A DNA stretch of 64,000 nt from Verrucomicrobium spinosum DSM 4136 = JCM 18804 (lineage in GTDB: Bacteria; Verrucomicrobiota; Verrucomicrobiia; Verrucomicrobiales; Verrucomicrobiaceae): the NCBI RefSeq assembly GCF_000172155.1, contig NZ_ABIZ01000001.1, positions 6,419,105 to 6,483,104 on the forward strand, written 5' to 3'. The notes under the pieces are model-generated. The model ran no database searches and had not been told where the DNA came from. It worked only from the letters and a program-made list of their open reading frames with translations. This document shows positions 18,099-28,215 of the stretch, one piece after another; within the stretch, counting starts at the first letter, position 1, and every line of letters begins with the position of its first letter. Position numbers and translations under genes: made by a program.

Positions 18099-19025
18099 AT
18101 GAGCACCACCCACCCTTGGACCGGCGTCTTTCCGGCCATCACCACCCAGATGCACCGCGACGGCTCCCTCGACCTGGACGCCACCGCCGCCCACGCGGAG
18201 GTCCTGATCCAGAGCGGCATCCGCGGACTGATCTTCCTGGGTTCCCTGGGGGAAAACCAGATGCTCTCCGCTGAGGAGAAGCGCTTGGTGATGCAGGAAA
18301 TGGTGCGCGCGGTGAAGGGGCGAATCCCCGTGGTGACTGGCGTGGCGGAAACGAGCACGGCGGAAGCTGCCACCTATGTGCAAGATTGCGAGGCCGCCGG
18401 GGTGGATGGCTTCATGCTCATGCCGGCCATGTGCTACAAGACGCCGGATCCGGAGGAGACGTTGGCGCACTTCCGCACCGTGGCAGGGGCCACCGGATTG
18501 CCCATCATGATCTACAACAACCCCATCAGCTACGGGAATGACATCACGCCAGAGATGTTCGCCACGCTGGCGGAGGTAAAGAACTTCGTGGCGCTGAAGG
18601 AGAGCTCCGGCAACACGCGCCGCATCACGGACCTGCGCAACACCGTGGGCGACCGCTACGCCATCTTCACCGGGGTGGATGACCTCGCACTGGAGTCCGC
18701 GGTTCTAGGCATCGACGGCTGGGTGGCCGGCACGGGGATCGCCTTCCCCAAACAGAATCAACATCTCTGGGACCTCATGCAAGCCGGCCGCTGGCAGGAG
18801 GCGGTGGCCATCTACCGCTGGTTCACCCCACTGCTGCACCTGGATGTGCACATCAAGTTCGTGCAATACATCAAGCTCTGTGTGCAGGAATGCGGCCTGG
18901 GCAAGGAGTGGACGCGCGCGCCGCGACTGTCACTGAGTGGCGCAGAGCGGGAGGCCGTGCTCAAGGTCATCCATAAAGGTATTTCCAGCCGACCCACGTT
19001 GGAGTCCGGGGAAACTCATTTCTAA
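18099..19025 (+). CDS. DapA-family lyase, probably pyrroline-4-hydroxy-2-carboxylate deaminase
   Basis: A 308-residue class I aldolase-fold protein of the dihydrodipicolinate synthase family. The Schiff-base lysine is K167 in FVALKESSGN and the conserved tyrosine is Y139 in IMIYNNP. The N-terminal block GLIFLGSLGENQMLSAEEK is typical. A GGGGGA Shine-Dalgarno lies just before the ATG at 18099; upstream in-frame starts fall inside the divergent gene. True DapA is possible. The following genes (Xaa-Pro peptidase, proline racemase family, FAD oxidase) make the hydroxyproline-pathway deaminase, which yields 2-oxoglutarate semialdehyde, more likely. That role is inferred from context. Confidence 0.8.
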   Translation: MSTTHPWTGVFPAITTQMHRDGSLDLDATAAHAEVLIQSGIRGLIFLGSLGENQMLSAEEKRLVMQEMVRAVKGRIPVVTGVAETSTAEAATYVQDCEAAGVDGFMLMPAMCYKTPDPEETLAHFRTVAGATGLPIMIYNNPISYGNDITPEMFATLAEVKNFVALKESSGNTRRITDLRNTVGDRYAIFTGVDDLALESAVLGIDGWVAGTGIAFPKQNQHLWDLMQAGRWQEAVAIYRWFTPLLHLDVHIKFVQYIKLCVQECGLGKEWTRAPRLSLSGAEREAVLKVIHKGISSRPTLESGETHF

Positions 19026-19058
19026 TTCATACTTCATAATCCATAATTTCCCCTTCCG

Positions 19059-20387
19059 ATGCGCTACTCGCCAATTGATCCGCAACTCTTCACCGGCAAC
19101 CGCGCCCGTCTCTCGGCGCTGATGCAGCCCAACTGCCTGGCGGTGGTGAACAACAATGATGTGCTGCCGACCAATGCGGACGGCACGTTGGTGTTGCACC
19201 CCGGGGCGGATCTCTTCTACCTCTGTGGCGTGGAGCAGGAGGAGTCCATCCTGTTGTTGTTTCACGGTGCCCATGAGGCGAAGAACCGCGAGATCCTTTT
19301 CCTTCGGGAGCCCACGGAGCATGTGCAGATCTGGGAGGGGACGAAGCTCAGCAGGGAGGAGGCGACCAAGATCAGCGGCATCGCCCGGGTGGAGTGGCTG
19401 GGAGCCTTCCCAGGCATTTTTCACGCCCTGATGTGTGAGGCAGAAGGCGTGTACTTGAATGCCAACGAACATCCCCGTGCCCAGGTGGTGGTGGAGACGC
19501 GGGAGGCGCGGTTTGTGAAGGAGACGCGGGAGAGCTACCCGCTGCACAACTACCTCCGGCTGGCGCAGCTGCTGCACCAGTTGCGCACGGTCAAGTCAGC
19601 AGACGAGGTCACGCTCATCCGGAAGGCCTGCACGATCACGCGCGATGGGTTCGACCGCGTGGCCCGCTTTGTGAAGCCCGGCGTGACGGAGAACCAGGTG
19701 GAGGCTGAGTTTGCGCATGAGTTCATTTCCCAGGGAGCAAAGTTCGCCTACAGCCCGATCATCGCCTCCGGGGCGAATGCGCTGGGGCTGCACTACATCC
19801 AGAACAGCGCCGTGTGCAGGGAGGGCGAGCTGCTGCTGCTGGACGTTGGCTCCTCGTACTACAACTACTGCTCTGACATGACGCGGACCATTCCCGTGAG
19901 CGGCCGTTTCACCCCGCGCCAGCGGCAGGTGTATGACGCCGTGTTCCGTGCCTACACCACCTGCGCAGCCGCCTTGAAGCCGGGGCTGCTGGCCAAGGAG
20001 TGGCGGACCATCGCCCAGGAGACGGTACAGAAGGAACTGGTGAACCTGAAGCTCATCACCATGAAACAGGTGCGTGCGCAGGGTCCGGAGAAGAAGGCAC
20101 TCATGAAATATTTCATGCACGGCGTTGGCCACCCCATCGGCCTGGATGTGCATGACGTGCAGCCCGCGGACGCACCTCTGCAACCCGGCTGGGTCATGAC
20201 TTGTGAGCCGGCGATTTACATCAAGGAGGAGGGAATCGCCGTGCGGTTGGAGGACACACTCCTCATCACGGAAACCGGGGCCCAGAGTCTCATGCACGAC
20301 ATCCCCATGGAGGCCGATGCGATTGAAGAATTCATGAACGCGGGCTCCGTGAAGCCAAAATCCAAAGGAGGGAAGCGACGGTCATGA
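19059..20387 (+). CDS. pepP: Xaa-Pro aminopeptidase (M24B)
   Basis: A dimetal peptidase that removes the residue before proline (or hydroxyproline) at peptide N-termini. The 442-residue chain has the N-terminal creatinase-like domain (DLFYLCGVEQEESILLLF) and the pita-bread catalytic domain. All five metal ligands are visible: D in LLLLDVGSSY, D in YCSDMTRTIP, H in MHGVGHPIGLDVHD, E in MTCEPAIYI and E in VRLEDTLLIT. No signal peptide is seen, so it is cytoplasmic. It ends overlapping the next start by 4 bases (ATGA), coupling it to the epimerase gene. Confidence 0.93.
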   Translation: MRYSPIDPQLFTGNRARLSALMQPNCLAVVNNNDVLPTNADGTLVLHPGADLFYLCGVEQEESILLLFHGAHEAKNREILFLREPTEHVQIWEGTKLSREEATKISGIARVEWLGAFPGIFHALMCEAEGVYLNANEHPRAQVVVETREARFVKETRESYPLHNYLRLAQLLHQLRTVKSADEVTLIRKACTITRDGFDRVARFVKPGVTENQVEAEFAHEFISQGAKFAYSPIIASGANALGLHYIQNSAVCREGELLLLDVGSSYYNYCSDMTRTIPVSGRFTPRQRQVYDAVFRAYTTCAAALKPGLLAKEWRTIAQETVQKELVNLKLITMKQVRAQGPEKKALMKYFMHGVGHPIGLDVHDVQPADAPLQPGWVMTCEPAIYIKEEGIAVRLEDTLLITETGAQSLMHDIPMEADAIEEFMNAGSVKPKSKGGKRRS

Positions 20388-21322
20388 CAGCAACCCTACA
20401 ACGCGTGGCGGTGATCGATTCCCACACCGGGGGCGAGCCGACCCGCACGGTGATCTCCGGCGCTCCCGACCTGGGGCCTGGCACCGTGGCGGAGCAACTC
20501 GCGGTCTTCCGCAGCCAGCACGATGACTTCCGCCGTGCGGTGGTGAATGAACCCCGCGGCCATGACGTGATGGTGGGCGCGCTGCTGGTGCCGCCGAGTG
20601 ATACCTCGTGCACGGCAGGCGTGATCTTCTTCAACAATGTGGGCTACCTGGGCATGTGCGGCCATGGTACTCTGGGGGTGATCATCACCCTCGGCCATCT
20701 GGGGCGCATCCAACCCGGACCGCTCAGCCTGGAGACGCCTGCAGGGGTGGTGCAGGCGCATTGGGAGGGGGGGGACAGAGCCAGCCTGACCAATGTGCCT
20801 GCCCGCCTCAAAGCGCGAGACGTCACCGTGCAGGTGCCGGGTGTGGGCGTGGTCACCGGTGATGTCGCATGGGGCGGCAACTGGTTTTTCCTCGTGAACA
20901 ACCACGGGCAGACGCTGAGCCGTGAGAACATCCCGCGCCTGCTGGAAGTTTCAGGAAACATTCGCCAGGCGGTGAATGCGCAGGGTCACCCCAAAGTGGA
21001 TCACGTGGAGCTCTTCGGCCCGCCGCAATCGGGCGGCAACTCACGGAACTTCGTGCTCTGTCCCGGCGGAGCGTATGACCGCTCCCCTTGCGGCACGGGC
21101 ACCAGTGCGAAGCTGGCCAGCCTGGCCACGCGGGGACTGTTGGAGCCCGGGACACCCTGGGTTCAGGAAAGCATCATCGGCAGCACCTTCACCGCCTCCT
21201 ACACCTGGCTGGACCGCGGGGCCGGCACCCTTCTGCCCTGCCTCAGCGGCACGGCGCATGTGTGCGCGGAAGCCACGCTTTTGCTCGACGATACCGACCC
21301 CTTCTGCTGGGGTATCAGGTGA
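20384..21322 (+). CDS. Proline racemase family protein, probable 4-hydroxyproline epimerase
   Basis: A cofactor-independent racemase/epimerase that inverts C2 of proline or 4-hydroxyproline. Both catalytic cysteines are present: C92 in MCGHGTLGV and C236 in SPCGTGTSAKLA. The Cys-Cys pair favours an epimerase or racemase over trans-3-hydroxyproline dehydratase, which has a threonine at the second site. The start DSHTGGEPTRTVI is typical. Length is 312 residues. The start overlaps pepP by 4 bases. A D-amino-acid oxidase-like gene and a DapA-family gene in the same cluster fit the hydroxyproline route; proline racemase cannot be excluded. Confidence 0.9.
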   Translation: MTATLQRVAVIDSHTGGEPTRTVISGAPDLGPGTVAEQLAVFRSQHDDFRRAVVNEPRGHDVMVGALLVPPSDTSCTAGVIFFNNVGYLGMCGHGTLGVIITLGHLGRIQPGPLSLETPAGVVQAHWEGGDRASLTNVPARLKARDVTVQVPGVGVVTGDVAWGGNWFFLVNNHGQTLSRENIPRLLEVSGNIRQAVNAQGHPKVDHVELFGPPQSGGNSRNFVLCPGGAYDRSPCGTGTSAKLASLATRGLLEPGTPWVQESIIGSTFTASYTWLDRGAGTLLPCLSGTAHVCAEATLLLDDTDPFCWGIR

Positions 21323-21451
21323 GATGGGGGTATGAGTTATGAGAAATACGCAGGCTGAAGCCTGTACCCCGTACGACTTCGCCCCCAACGCCTTGCCCAC
21401 TGACGCACCGACGTACTGACGCACTTACACACCGGCAACACCGCTTCCACG

Positions 21452-23779
21452 ATGTACTACACGCACCTCCTCGTCTCACTCGCACTGCCCGTGCTAGCCG
21501 CCGCCGCTCCGCTGGATTACCCTGAAGCACGCGCCCTGGCTTCCCGCACTGAGAACACGATCTTCCGCGCGGAGGTGCGCCCGCACTGGCTGGAGGACGG
21601 GCACCAGTTCTGGTACAGCGTAAGCACCGGGCCTGAGAGCAAAGAGTTCGTGCTGGTGGATTCTGTCACTGGCACAGTGCAGCGGGCCGCCACTCTGGAA
21701 AAGCTGGGCCTGCCGCCGAATGGTCGTGAGGTGGACATGCCGGTGATCCGCGGCACCCGAAGCACCGGCCCCAAGTGCCACCTCCGGGTGCTGAATCAGA
21801 CGAAAGAACCCGTCGAGCTCTTCTGGAGCGACTTCGACGGGCAGCGGCGCAGCTATGGGCGCATCCAGGCGGGTGATGCCCGGGAACTGGAGACCTTCGC
21901 CGGCCACGTCTGGGTGGTGGTGAATGCGCTGGGCAAGCCGCTGCGCGCGTTCGAGGCCCGGGAAGGTACGCTTGAAGTGACGGTGGATGGCACGGGCGAA
22001 CCGCCCAAAGATCCGCGCACGGAGAAGCGGGAGGATCCCCGCCTCTCTCCCGACAAGAAATGGCGCGTCGAGTTTCGCGATGACCAGCCCTACCTCGTGA
22101 ACCTGGAGAACAACGAGGCCTCGAAGCTGGAGCTGCCCGCAGAGGACAAGACCCGCTGCAGCGGTCCAGTGCAGTGGTCGCCCGACTCACGGCATGTCGT
22201 CTTCATGCGGCAGCACGAGATCCCGGGTCGCAAGATAAGCATCGTGCAGTCCTCCCCGGCCGACCAGTTGCAGCCCCGGGTGCAGACGCTGAACTATCTG
22301 AAACCGGGCGATGAGTTGCCCCGCCCCCGCCCGGTGCTGGTGCGGGTGGCGGAGCGTCGGGCGATGATCCCGCACAACGCGTTGTTTCCCAATCCCTTTG
22401 CCGAAGGCCCCGATCTGGATGTGCGCTGGTCTGAAAACGGCGATGAGTTCTACTTCAACTACAACCAGCGCGGCCACCAGCTTTACCGCATCCTCGCGGT
22501 GAATGCGACCACGGGCGCGGTGCGCACCGTGGTGGAGGAGACGAGCAAGACCTTCATCGACTACACGAACAAGACGTACCGCGAATGGCTGAAGGGCATG
22601 GGTGAACTGCTCTGGACCAGTGAACGCGATGGCTGGTGCCACCTCTGGCTCTATGATGCGGCGACGGGCCAGCCCAAGCTCCAGGTGACCAAAGGTCCCT
22701 GGGTGGTGCGAAAGGTGGAGCATGTGGATGCCGTGAAACGCCAGGTGTGGTTCATGGCCGGAGGAGTGCGGCCGGAGGAGGATCCCTACCACCTGCACCT
22801 CTGCCGGGTGAATCTAGACGGCACCGGCTTTGTGAGGTTGACGGAGGGCGATGGCACGCACAAGATCACCTTCTCCCCCGACCGGGCTTGTTTCATCGAT
22901 ACCTGGTCCCGCGCCGACCAGCCGCCCGTCACGGAACTGCGCCGCAGTGCCGATGGCAGTCTGATCAAGGAACTGGAGCGCGCGGACATCTCCGCCCTGC
23001 TGGCCACGGGCTGGACCCAGCCAGAACGCTTTGTGGCCAAGGGACGCGATGGGAAGACGGAAATCCATGGCATCATCATCAAGCCGGCGGGCATGGATGC
23101 CAAAAAGCCCTCACCCGTGCTGGAGGAGATCTATGCCGGGCCGCACGGCAGCTTTGCCCCCAAGGAATTTGGCCGCCTGCTCCGGCAGCAAACCCTGGCG
23201 CAAATGGGGTTTGTGGTCGTGCAGGCGGATGGCATGGGCACGAACCATCGTGGCAAGGTCTTCCACGACGTGAGCTGGAAGAATCTCAAGGACGCTGGCT
23301 TCCCGGACCGCATCGCCTGGATCAAGGCGGCGGCCGCCACCAGGCCCTGGATGGATCTGAACCGCATAGGCATCTATGGCGGCTCCGCCGGGGGCCAGAG
23401 CGCCATGCGCGCCCTGCTGGATCATCACGACTTCTACAAGGCCGCCGTGGCGGACTGCGGCTGCCACGACAACCGCATGGACAAGATCTGGTGGAACGAG
23501 CAGTGGCTGGGCTGGCCGGTGGATGACAGCTACAAACTCAACTCCAATGTGGAAGACGCCGGCAAGCTGCAAGGGCACCTCATGCTGGTGGTGGGTGAGT
23601 TGGACAAGAACGTGGACCCGGCCTCTACGATGCAGGTGGCCAATGCCCTGCAACGGGCCGACAAAGACTACGAGCTCCTCATCGTGACCAACACCGGACA
23701 TGGCGCGGCCGAGACGCCGTATGCGAGCAGGAGGAGGGCGGCGTTTTTTGCACACTGGCTGGGAGCAGGGAAAAATTAG
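21452..23779 (+). CDS. Secreted S9 prolyl peptidase (DPP IV-like) with VHL-like beta domain
   Basis: The 775-residue protein has a signal peptide ([20 protein letters not shown]), a DPP IV-type propeller (about 40-500) and an S9 alpha/beta-hydrolase domain. The triad is visible: S645 in [10 protein letters not shown]718 in GELDKNVD and H750 in NTGHGAAE. Residues 107-178 are an insertion resembling the VHL tumour-suppressor beta domain, with [15 protein letters not shown] and [13 protein letters not shown]. Aligned on FDG, the residues at the human VHL hydroxyproline-pocket positions are W125, Y135, T148, H152 and W154 (human W88, Y98, S111, H115, W117). It probably releases X-Pro dipeptides outside the cytoplasm, upstream of the peptide transporter. 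Confidence 0.9.
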   Translation: MYYTHLLVSLALPVLAAAAPLDYPEARALASRTENTIFRAEVRPHWLEDGHQFWYSVSTGPESKEFVLVDSVTGTVQRAATLEKLGLPPNGREVDMPVIRGTRSTGPKCHLRVLNQTKEPVELFWSDFDGQRRSYGRIQAGDARELETFAGHVWVVVNALGKPLRAFEAREGTLEVTVDGTGEPPKDPRTEKREDPRLSPDKKWRVEFRDDQPYLVNLENNEASKLELPAEDKTRCSGPVQWSPDSRHVVFMRQHEIPGRKISIVQSSPADQLQPRVQTLNYLKPGDELPRPRPVLVRVAERRAMIPHNALFPNPFAEGPDLDVRWSENGDEFYFNYNQRGHQLYRILAVNATTGAVRTVVEETSKTFIDYTNKTYREWLKGMGELLWTSERDGWCHLWLYDAATGQPKLQVTKGPWVVRKVEHVDAVKRQVWFMAGGVRPEEDPYHLHLCRVNLDGTGFVRLTEGDGTHKITFSPDRACFIDTWSRADQPPVTELRRSADGSLIKELERADISALLATGWTQPERFVAKGRDGKTEIHGIIIKPAGMDAKKPSPVLEEIYAGPHGSFAPKEFGRLLRQQTLAQMGFVVVQADGMGTNHRGKVFHDVSWKNLKDAGFPDRIAWIKAAAATRPWMDLNRIGIYGGSAGGQSAMRALLDHHDFYKAAVADCGCHDNRMDKIWWNEQWLGWPVDDSYKLNSNVEDAGKLQGHLMLVVGELDKNVDPASTMQVANALQRADKDYELLIVTNTGHGAAETPYASRRRAAFFAHWLGAGKN

Positions 23780-23867
23780 GAATGCTGAATGAGGAATGAG
23801 GAATGGAGCATCAATTCGGTCCCAAGACTGCTGTGGCAGCCATGAAACTGAAGCACTGGGCCGCGGC

Positions 23868-23897
23868 AAACTTCAAACTTCAAACTTCAAACTTCAA
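23868..23897. repeat. 7-bp tandem repeat CTTCAAA
   Basis: Four consecutive CTTCAAA units, the last ending CTTCAAG, lie between the peptidase and the peptide transporter genes. They match the arms of the CTTCAAA-type inverted repeats at 4847 and 32199, but no opposite arm is seen here. Confidence 0.7.
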
Positions 23898-23983
23898 GCA
23901 TCAGGAAGCCGAAGCCAGCCCCGCTCAGGACGCCATTTGCGACACCTTGCCCACTGACAACTGCACACTGCCCACTGGCCTCT

Positions 23984-25465
23984 ATGACAGCCAACCCACC
24001 CACCGGCACCCTTCCCGCGAAACACCCCCGCGGCATCTACACGCTCTTCTTCACGGAGATGTGGGAGCGCATGAGCTACTACGGGATGCGGGCGCTGCTG
24101 ATCCTGTACATGACCGCCTTGCCGGTGGAGGGCGGCATGGGGCTGCCGGACAAGGTGGCGGCGGCCATCTATGGGCTCTATGTCTGCGGGGTCTATCTAG
24201 TGGCGCTGCCGGGTGGCTGGCTGGCGGATCGTCTGCTTTCTCCTCGAAAGGCCGTCCTGTATGGCGGCATCATCATTGCGGCAGGCCACCTCTGTCTGGC
24301 TGTTCCCGGAAACCGGACGTTCTTTACCGGTCTGCTGCTGGTCGTGATGGGCACGGCATTGTTGAAGCCGTGCGCCAGCTCCCTGGTGGGCCAGCTCTAT
24401 CCTGAAGGCGGCGCGAGGCGGGATGCGGGATTCACGCTTTTCTACATGGGGGTGAATGTGGGTGGTTTCCTCGGTCCCCTCATCTGTGGCTGGCTGGGGG
24501 AGAAGTTGGACTGGCACTGGGGCTTTGCCGCCGCAGGTGTGGGCATGGTCGCCGGGGTGATCCAGTATGCGCTGACCCAGCATCACATGGGGGATGCGGG
24601 AGTGCACCCGGCGCATCCCAGTTCCACCCCCAAACGCCACTGGATGGCGGTGGCGACCGCTATCGCGCTCTTGATGCTCGTGGCAGGGCTGGCGTTGGCA
24701 GGGGTGCTGCCAATTGATCCCGTCCGCGTGGCCAAATACACCAGCCTGGTGCTGGGCGGCATGGCCGTGGCCTGGTTTGCCTGGGCTTTTGCCTTTGCCG
24801 GACTGACTGGCGACGAGAAGAAGCGACTGGGCGTGCTGGCCATTCTTTTTGTGGCCTCCGCGCTGTTCTGGTCAGGGTTTGAGCAGGCAGGTTCTTCCAT
24901 GAACCTTTTTGCAGAGCGGTTCACAGACCGGCAGATGTTCGGCACGGAGATCCCCACCGGCTGGTTCCAGTCCATCAACCCCGTCTTTGTCATCCTTTTT
25001 GCCCCGGTGTTTTCCTGGCTGTGGCTGGCGCTGGCGCGGCGCGGCTGGTTCCCCTCTGTGGCCACCAAGTTCGCCTCCGGCCTGCTGTTGCTTGGGCTGG
25101 GTTTTGTGGTGCTGCAATTCGCGGCGCAGATCGCTCTGGCCCAGGGGAAGGTGCTGCCAGTCTGGCTTCTGGGCACCTACCTCCTGCTCACCTGGGGGGA
25201 GCTTGCTCTTAGCCCCGTGGGTCTCAGCTACGTCACCAAGCTCGCCCCGGCGCGGCTCACCACCCAGTGCATGGGCATCTGGTTCCTCGCCACGGCCATG
25301 GGCAATCTCCTGGCCGGCCTGCTGGCGGGTGCGGCGACGGATCACGAGTCTTCTGGTGCCATGCCCCGTGTCTTCCTCCAGGTGGCCATCACCTCCGGCA
25401 TCGGCGCGGTGATCCTGGCCCTGCTCGCCCGACCGTTCCGCAAATGGACCGCAGGGGTCAGCTAG
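23984..25465 (+). CDS. POT-family proton-coupled di/tripeptide transporter
   Basis: An inner-membrane peptide importer of the POT/PTR2 family. The E-x-x-E-R family signature is in FFTEMWERMSYYGMRALL (about residues 24-41), and GPLICGWLGEKLDWHWGFAA is the second PTR-type block. About 12-14 hydrophobic segments span the 493 residues. It lies 204 bases after the S9 peptidase and 36 bases before the FAD oxidase, both on the same strand. It would take up the X-Pro and X-Hyp dipeptides made outside the cytoplasm. Confidence 0.92.
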   Translation: MTANPPTGTLPAKHPRGIYTLFFTEMWERMSYYGMRALLILYMTALPVEGGMGLPDKVAAAIYGLYVCGVYLVALPGGWLADRLLSPRKAVLYGGIIIAAGHLCLAVPGNRTFFTGLLLVVMGTALLKPCASSLVGQLYPEGGARRDAGFTLFYMGVNVGGFLGPLICGWLGEKLDWHWGFAAAGVGMVAGVIQYALTQHHMGDAGVHPAHPSSTPKRHWMAVATAIALLMLVAGLALAGVLPIDPVRVAKYTSLVLGGMAVAWFAWAFAFAGLTGDEKKRLGVLAILFVASALFWSGFEQAGSSMNLFAERFTDRQMFGTEIPTGWFQSINPVFVILFAPVFSWLWLALARRGWFPSVATKFASGLLLLGLGFVVLQFAAQIALAQGKVLPVWLLGTYLLLTWGELALSPVGLSYVTKLAPARLTTQCMGIWFLATAMGNLLAGLLAGAATDHESSGAMPRVFLQVAITSGIGAVILALLARPFRKWTAGVS

Positions 25466-25501
25466 TTTTCGCCTTATCCTTTTCCCCTTCCCCCCCCAAG
25501 C

Positions 25502-26749
25502 ATGTCCCGGCACATTGTCATCATCGGCGGCGGCGTCATCGGTCTGAGCACCGCGCTAGCCTGCCTGAAGCGCGGCCACCGGGTCACGGTCGTGGAGGGC
25601 GATCCCGCACGGCGAGGTGCTTCGTTGGGAAATGCCGGCATGGTGGTGCCAAGCCACTTTGTGCCCTTGGCCGCCCCTGGCATGGTGGCGATGGGGCTGA
25701 AGTGGATGCTGAGCCCGGAGTCGCCGTTTTACATCAAACCACGTCTGAACTGGGACCTGATCACCTGGGGGCTCAAGTTCTGGCGGGCCAGCACCCAGAG
25801 GCATGTGGAGCGGAGCGCCCCCCTGCTGCGGGATCTGAGCTTGGCCAGTCGCAAGCTGTATGCGGGCCTGGCGGAACAAGAGGACTTCGGCCTGGTGAAA
25901 AAGGGCCTGCTCATGCTCTGCAAGACGCAACACGGTCTGGACGAGGAGGCCGTGACGGCGGAGAAAGCCCGCGCCTTGGGCATCCCAGCCGAGATCCTGG
26001 ACGCCCGAGCCACGGCCGCGCTGGACCCCGCCGTGACCATGGACATTGCCGGCAGCGTGTATTTTCCGCAAGACTGTCATCTCCAGCCGGACCGGTATGT
26101 GAACACGCTGCTGAGACTGATCCGGGCGGCGGGCGGCGAGGTGCTGGATGAAGTGGCCGTGACGGGTTTCAGGAAATCTGGCAGGCGGGTGATCGCGGCC
26201 ATGACCTCGGCGGGTGAGATTGAGGGAGATGAATTTGTGCTGAGCGGCGGCGCGTGGTCGCCGGAGCTGGCGGCTCAGTTAGGGCTGGGGTTGAAGCTCT
26301 CCATGCAGGCCGGACGCGGGTACAGCCTGACCCTGCCAGAGCCCGTGGAACTTCCGCAGATCTGCGCCATCTTCACCGAGGCCCGCGTGGCGGTGACCCC
26401 CATGGGCGGCGCGTTGCGAGTCGGCGGCACCATGGAGATCGCGGGCATGAACGAACCGGTCAACCCGCGCCGGATCGAGGGCATCTTGAAGGCGTTGCCG
26501 CAGTATTATCCAAAGTTCAAGCGGGAGCATTTCACAGGCGTCACCCCGTGGCATGGCCTGCGCCCCTGTCCGCCGGATGGGCTGCCCTATCTGGGGCGCA
26601 CGAGCAAGGCGGAGAACGTGATCGTGGCCACCGGGCATGGCATGATGGGGTTGAGTCTCGCCCCGGTGACGGGCGAGGTGGTGGGGAGGCTTGTCGATGG
26701 GGAAGATGCGGGGTTTGACCGGTTCGAGTTGTTGTCGGTCGAACGATGA
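25502..26749 (+). CDS. DadA-like FAD-dependent D-amino-acid dehydrogenase, probable D-hydroxyproline oxidase
   Basis: The 415-residue flavoprotein begins with the dinucleotide-binding motif IVIIGGGVIGLSTALACLKR and an acidic residue ending strand 2 (VTVVEGD). It ends with the FAD-contact block TGHGMMGLSLAPVTGE, as in DadA/DAO enzymes. The middle has WHGLRPCPPDGLPYLGRT, typical of amine oxidases acting on D-amino acids. In the hydroxyproline pathway a related enzyme oxidises cis-4-hydroxy-D-proline to the pyrroline that the DapA-family enzyme deaminates. That assignment is from context; D-alanine or D-proline dehydrogenase is possible. Confidence 0.88.
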   Translation: MSRHIVIIGGGVIGLSTALACLKRGHRVTVVEGDPARRGASLGNAGMVVPSHFVPLAAPGMVAMGLKWMLSPESPFYIKPRLNWDLITWGLKFWRASTQRHVERSAPLLRDLSLASRKLYAGLAEQEDFGLVKKGLLMLCKTQHGLDEEAVTAEKARALGIPAEILDARATAALDPAVTMDIAGSVYFPQDCHLQPDRYVNTLLRLIRAAGGEVLDEVAVTGFRKSGRRVIAAMTSAGEIEGDEFVLSGGAWSPELAAQLGLGLKLSMQAGRGYSLTLPEPVELPQICAIFTEARVAVTPMGGALRVGGTMEIAGMNEPVNPRRIEGILKALPQYYPKFKREHFTGVTPWHGLRPCPPDGLPYLGRTSKAENVIVATGHGMMGLSLAPVTGEVVGRLVDGEDAGFDRFELLSVER

Positions 26750-27045
26750 GGTCAGGGGTGGTTGGGAGTGGGAGGGCGGTCAAGGAGTCGAGGATGGCTG
26801 GTTGTTCGCGGCTCCGGAGTTCAGTGCGTCAGTGGGCGGTGCGTCAGTGCGCCAGAGGGAGGACGTTTGGGCGGTCTGGGTATGGCGAGCCGAAGTGACA
26901 CCGGCGTCTCGCCGATGCGTGGTCCGGGCGTCCCGCCCGGTCAGGGATGGGTTAGAGTGGTGGGACGAATGGGCCTCGCAACGCCTGAGAAGAAAGCCCC
27001 CAGCAGGGCGTCTCGGGACCTGTCTGGTGATCAAGGGTTCGAGCC

Positions 27046-27218
27046 GGGGTTGGAGTACCGCTTTTAAGCGGAATCACGCTCCACACGTCCCAAGTCGCGA
27101 ATGTATCCCGACACTCCCAAGCAAGAGTCAGTTGATTATGCACATTCTGCTCCGGGGAAACATCACGGAACCCTCGCATCCTGATTCCGCTTGAAAGCGG
27201 TACTCCAACCCTGCTGCG
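27046..27218. repeat. Inverted pair of GGAGTACCGCTTTTAAGCGG palindromes
   Basis: GGAGTACCGCTTTTAAGCGG and AATCACG (27051-27078) face a reverse copy ATTCCGCTTGAAAGCGGTAC (27184-27203) followed by CCAACCCTGCTGCG. Each half is itself a hairpin. The same pair is at 46687-46798, and a related TTCCGCCTTTAGGCGG form at 29166-29330. The spacer 26750-28215 (1466 bases) contains this pair, the long repeat copy B, the MITE and a short palindrome, but no supported gene. Confidence 0.75.
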
Positions 27219-27500
27219 AATCTGCGGGGTGGTTTGGCAATCGGCCTCAGACAATTGCAACTGGGGAGCGCAAAGCGCTTCCACTGGTTCTATCCCCTAA
27301 CTTCCCTTCCCCCAGCACCCCCTTCCATTGGGATTCAAGCCAAGAGTAGTCCGGTTGTGCCAACCGGTCCGACGCCGTAGGGGAGGGCTCTCTTCCCACG
27401 GCACGACGTCTCAACCGCCCAGCATCTCGCCTGCGATCGCCCACAGCTCACCTGTTCATCTTGTTGTATGCAGGACGGGTGATCATGATCCGGGACATCA

Positions 27501-27813
27501 TATATGCGCATCCCTCGCGGTCACAGAGGTCACCTTGGGTTTGCGATGCATTCCACGATTTAGACATCGCATACAGGGAAGCTAGCGCCTGCCAAGGAAC
27601 CTCAATGACTGACGCGGAGGTGTTGATGGCGGTGGAGAGAAAGCAGATGCTGTCGGCCTTCCCACCTGATCATCCTCCGCGGAGGCACCCAGAGTTGACT
27701 CGTCCCGCCTTGCGGGACTCGTCCAACCACTGGGCTGTGCTAGATATCCCTTTCAGGGAATAGCTTCGGGCTGAGCAGAAGATGGTTCCTTGGCGGCCAC
27801 CCTAAATGCGCGC
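27501..27813. repeat. Diverged long intergenic repeat, copy B
   Basis: An inverted, diverged copy of 1167-1409; the best block is GGCCTTCCCACCTGATCATC. It contains a GTCCCGCCTTGCGGGAC hairpin replaced by other sequence in copy A. It ends 10 bases before the MITE. A 100-residue open frame crosses it (27461-27763) but is not kept in copy A, so I do not call it a gene. Confidence 0.55.
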
Positions 27814-27822
27814 CAGTTGGTC

Positions 27823-27999
27823 TATTCTCCTCACATCGACAACTACGACCGATGTGGTTAGCCTCACGCCAGGAGGCAACGTCAAACGCCCTCTGGCTCC
27901 ACACACACACACCGATGGCTCACGCCTCAACTACCACCCACTGGTCTTTGATCGCCAACCACCCAACGCCGCTGTAATTGTTGACGTGAGGAGGCTCTA
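27823..27999. mobile_element. 177-bp MITE, copy 2 (inverted)
   Basis: It is exactly the same length as 8049-8225 and in the opposite orientation. The ends are diverged: left TATTCTCCTCACATCGACAA and right GTAATTGTTGACGTGAGGAG followed by GCTCTA. Both ends still begin with TA. The core keeps CACTGGTCTTTGATCGCCAA. The divergence suggests an old insertion. Confidence 0.8.
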
Positions 28000-28098
28000 A
28001 CTGAAGCGTCTGCAAGGTTCGCGTTCTCCCCGCTGCCTCCAAGCATCGACAGACCGTGGCGCTCCACAAGCAGGCCGCGAAGGAAGATTGGAAAATGT

Positions 28099-28147
28099 CT
28101 GAGGCCGATTGCCAATCGGCGGCACGGCAGACAGCCAGTCTGCGCTA
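28099..28147. repeat. GCCGATTGCCAATCGGC palindrome repeat
   Basis: The palindrome GCCGATTGCCAATCGGCGGC is followed by CAGTCTGCGCTACGAAG. The same arrangement occurs at 36175-36218, 43889-43932 and, reversed, within 46854-46890 and 58551-58595. It lies about 70 bases upstream of the AraC-type regulator start. Confidence 0.7.
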
Positions 28148-28215
28148 CGAAGGAGCACGAATCTCTCGCATCCCCGAGGGACGGTGTATCTTCATTCTAC
28201 CCACCCTAGCCTCCC

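Noticed and set aside
27461-27763. A 100-residue plus-strand frame in the spacer
   Set aside because: It crosses the long repeat copy B and a hairpin; the corresponding frame is not kept in copy A at 1167-1409.
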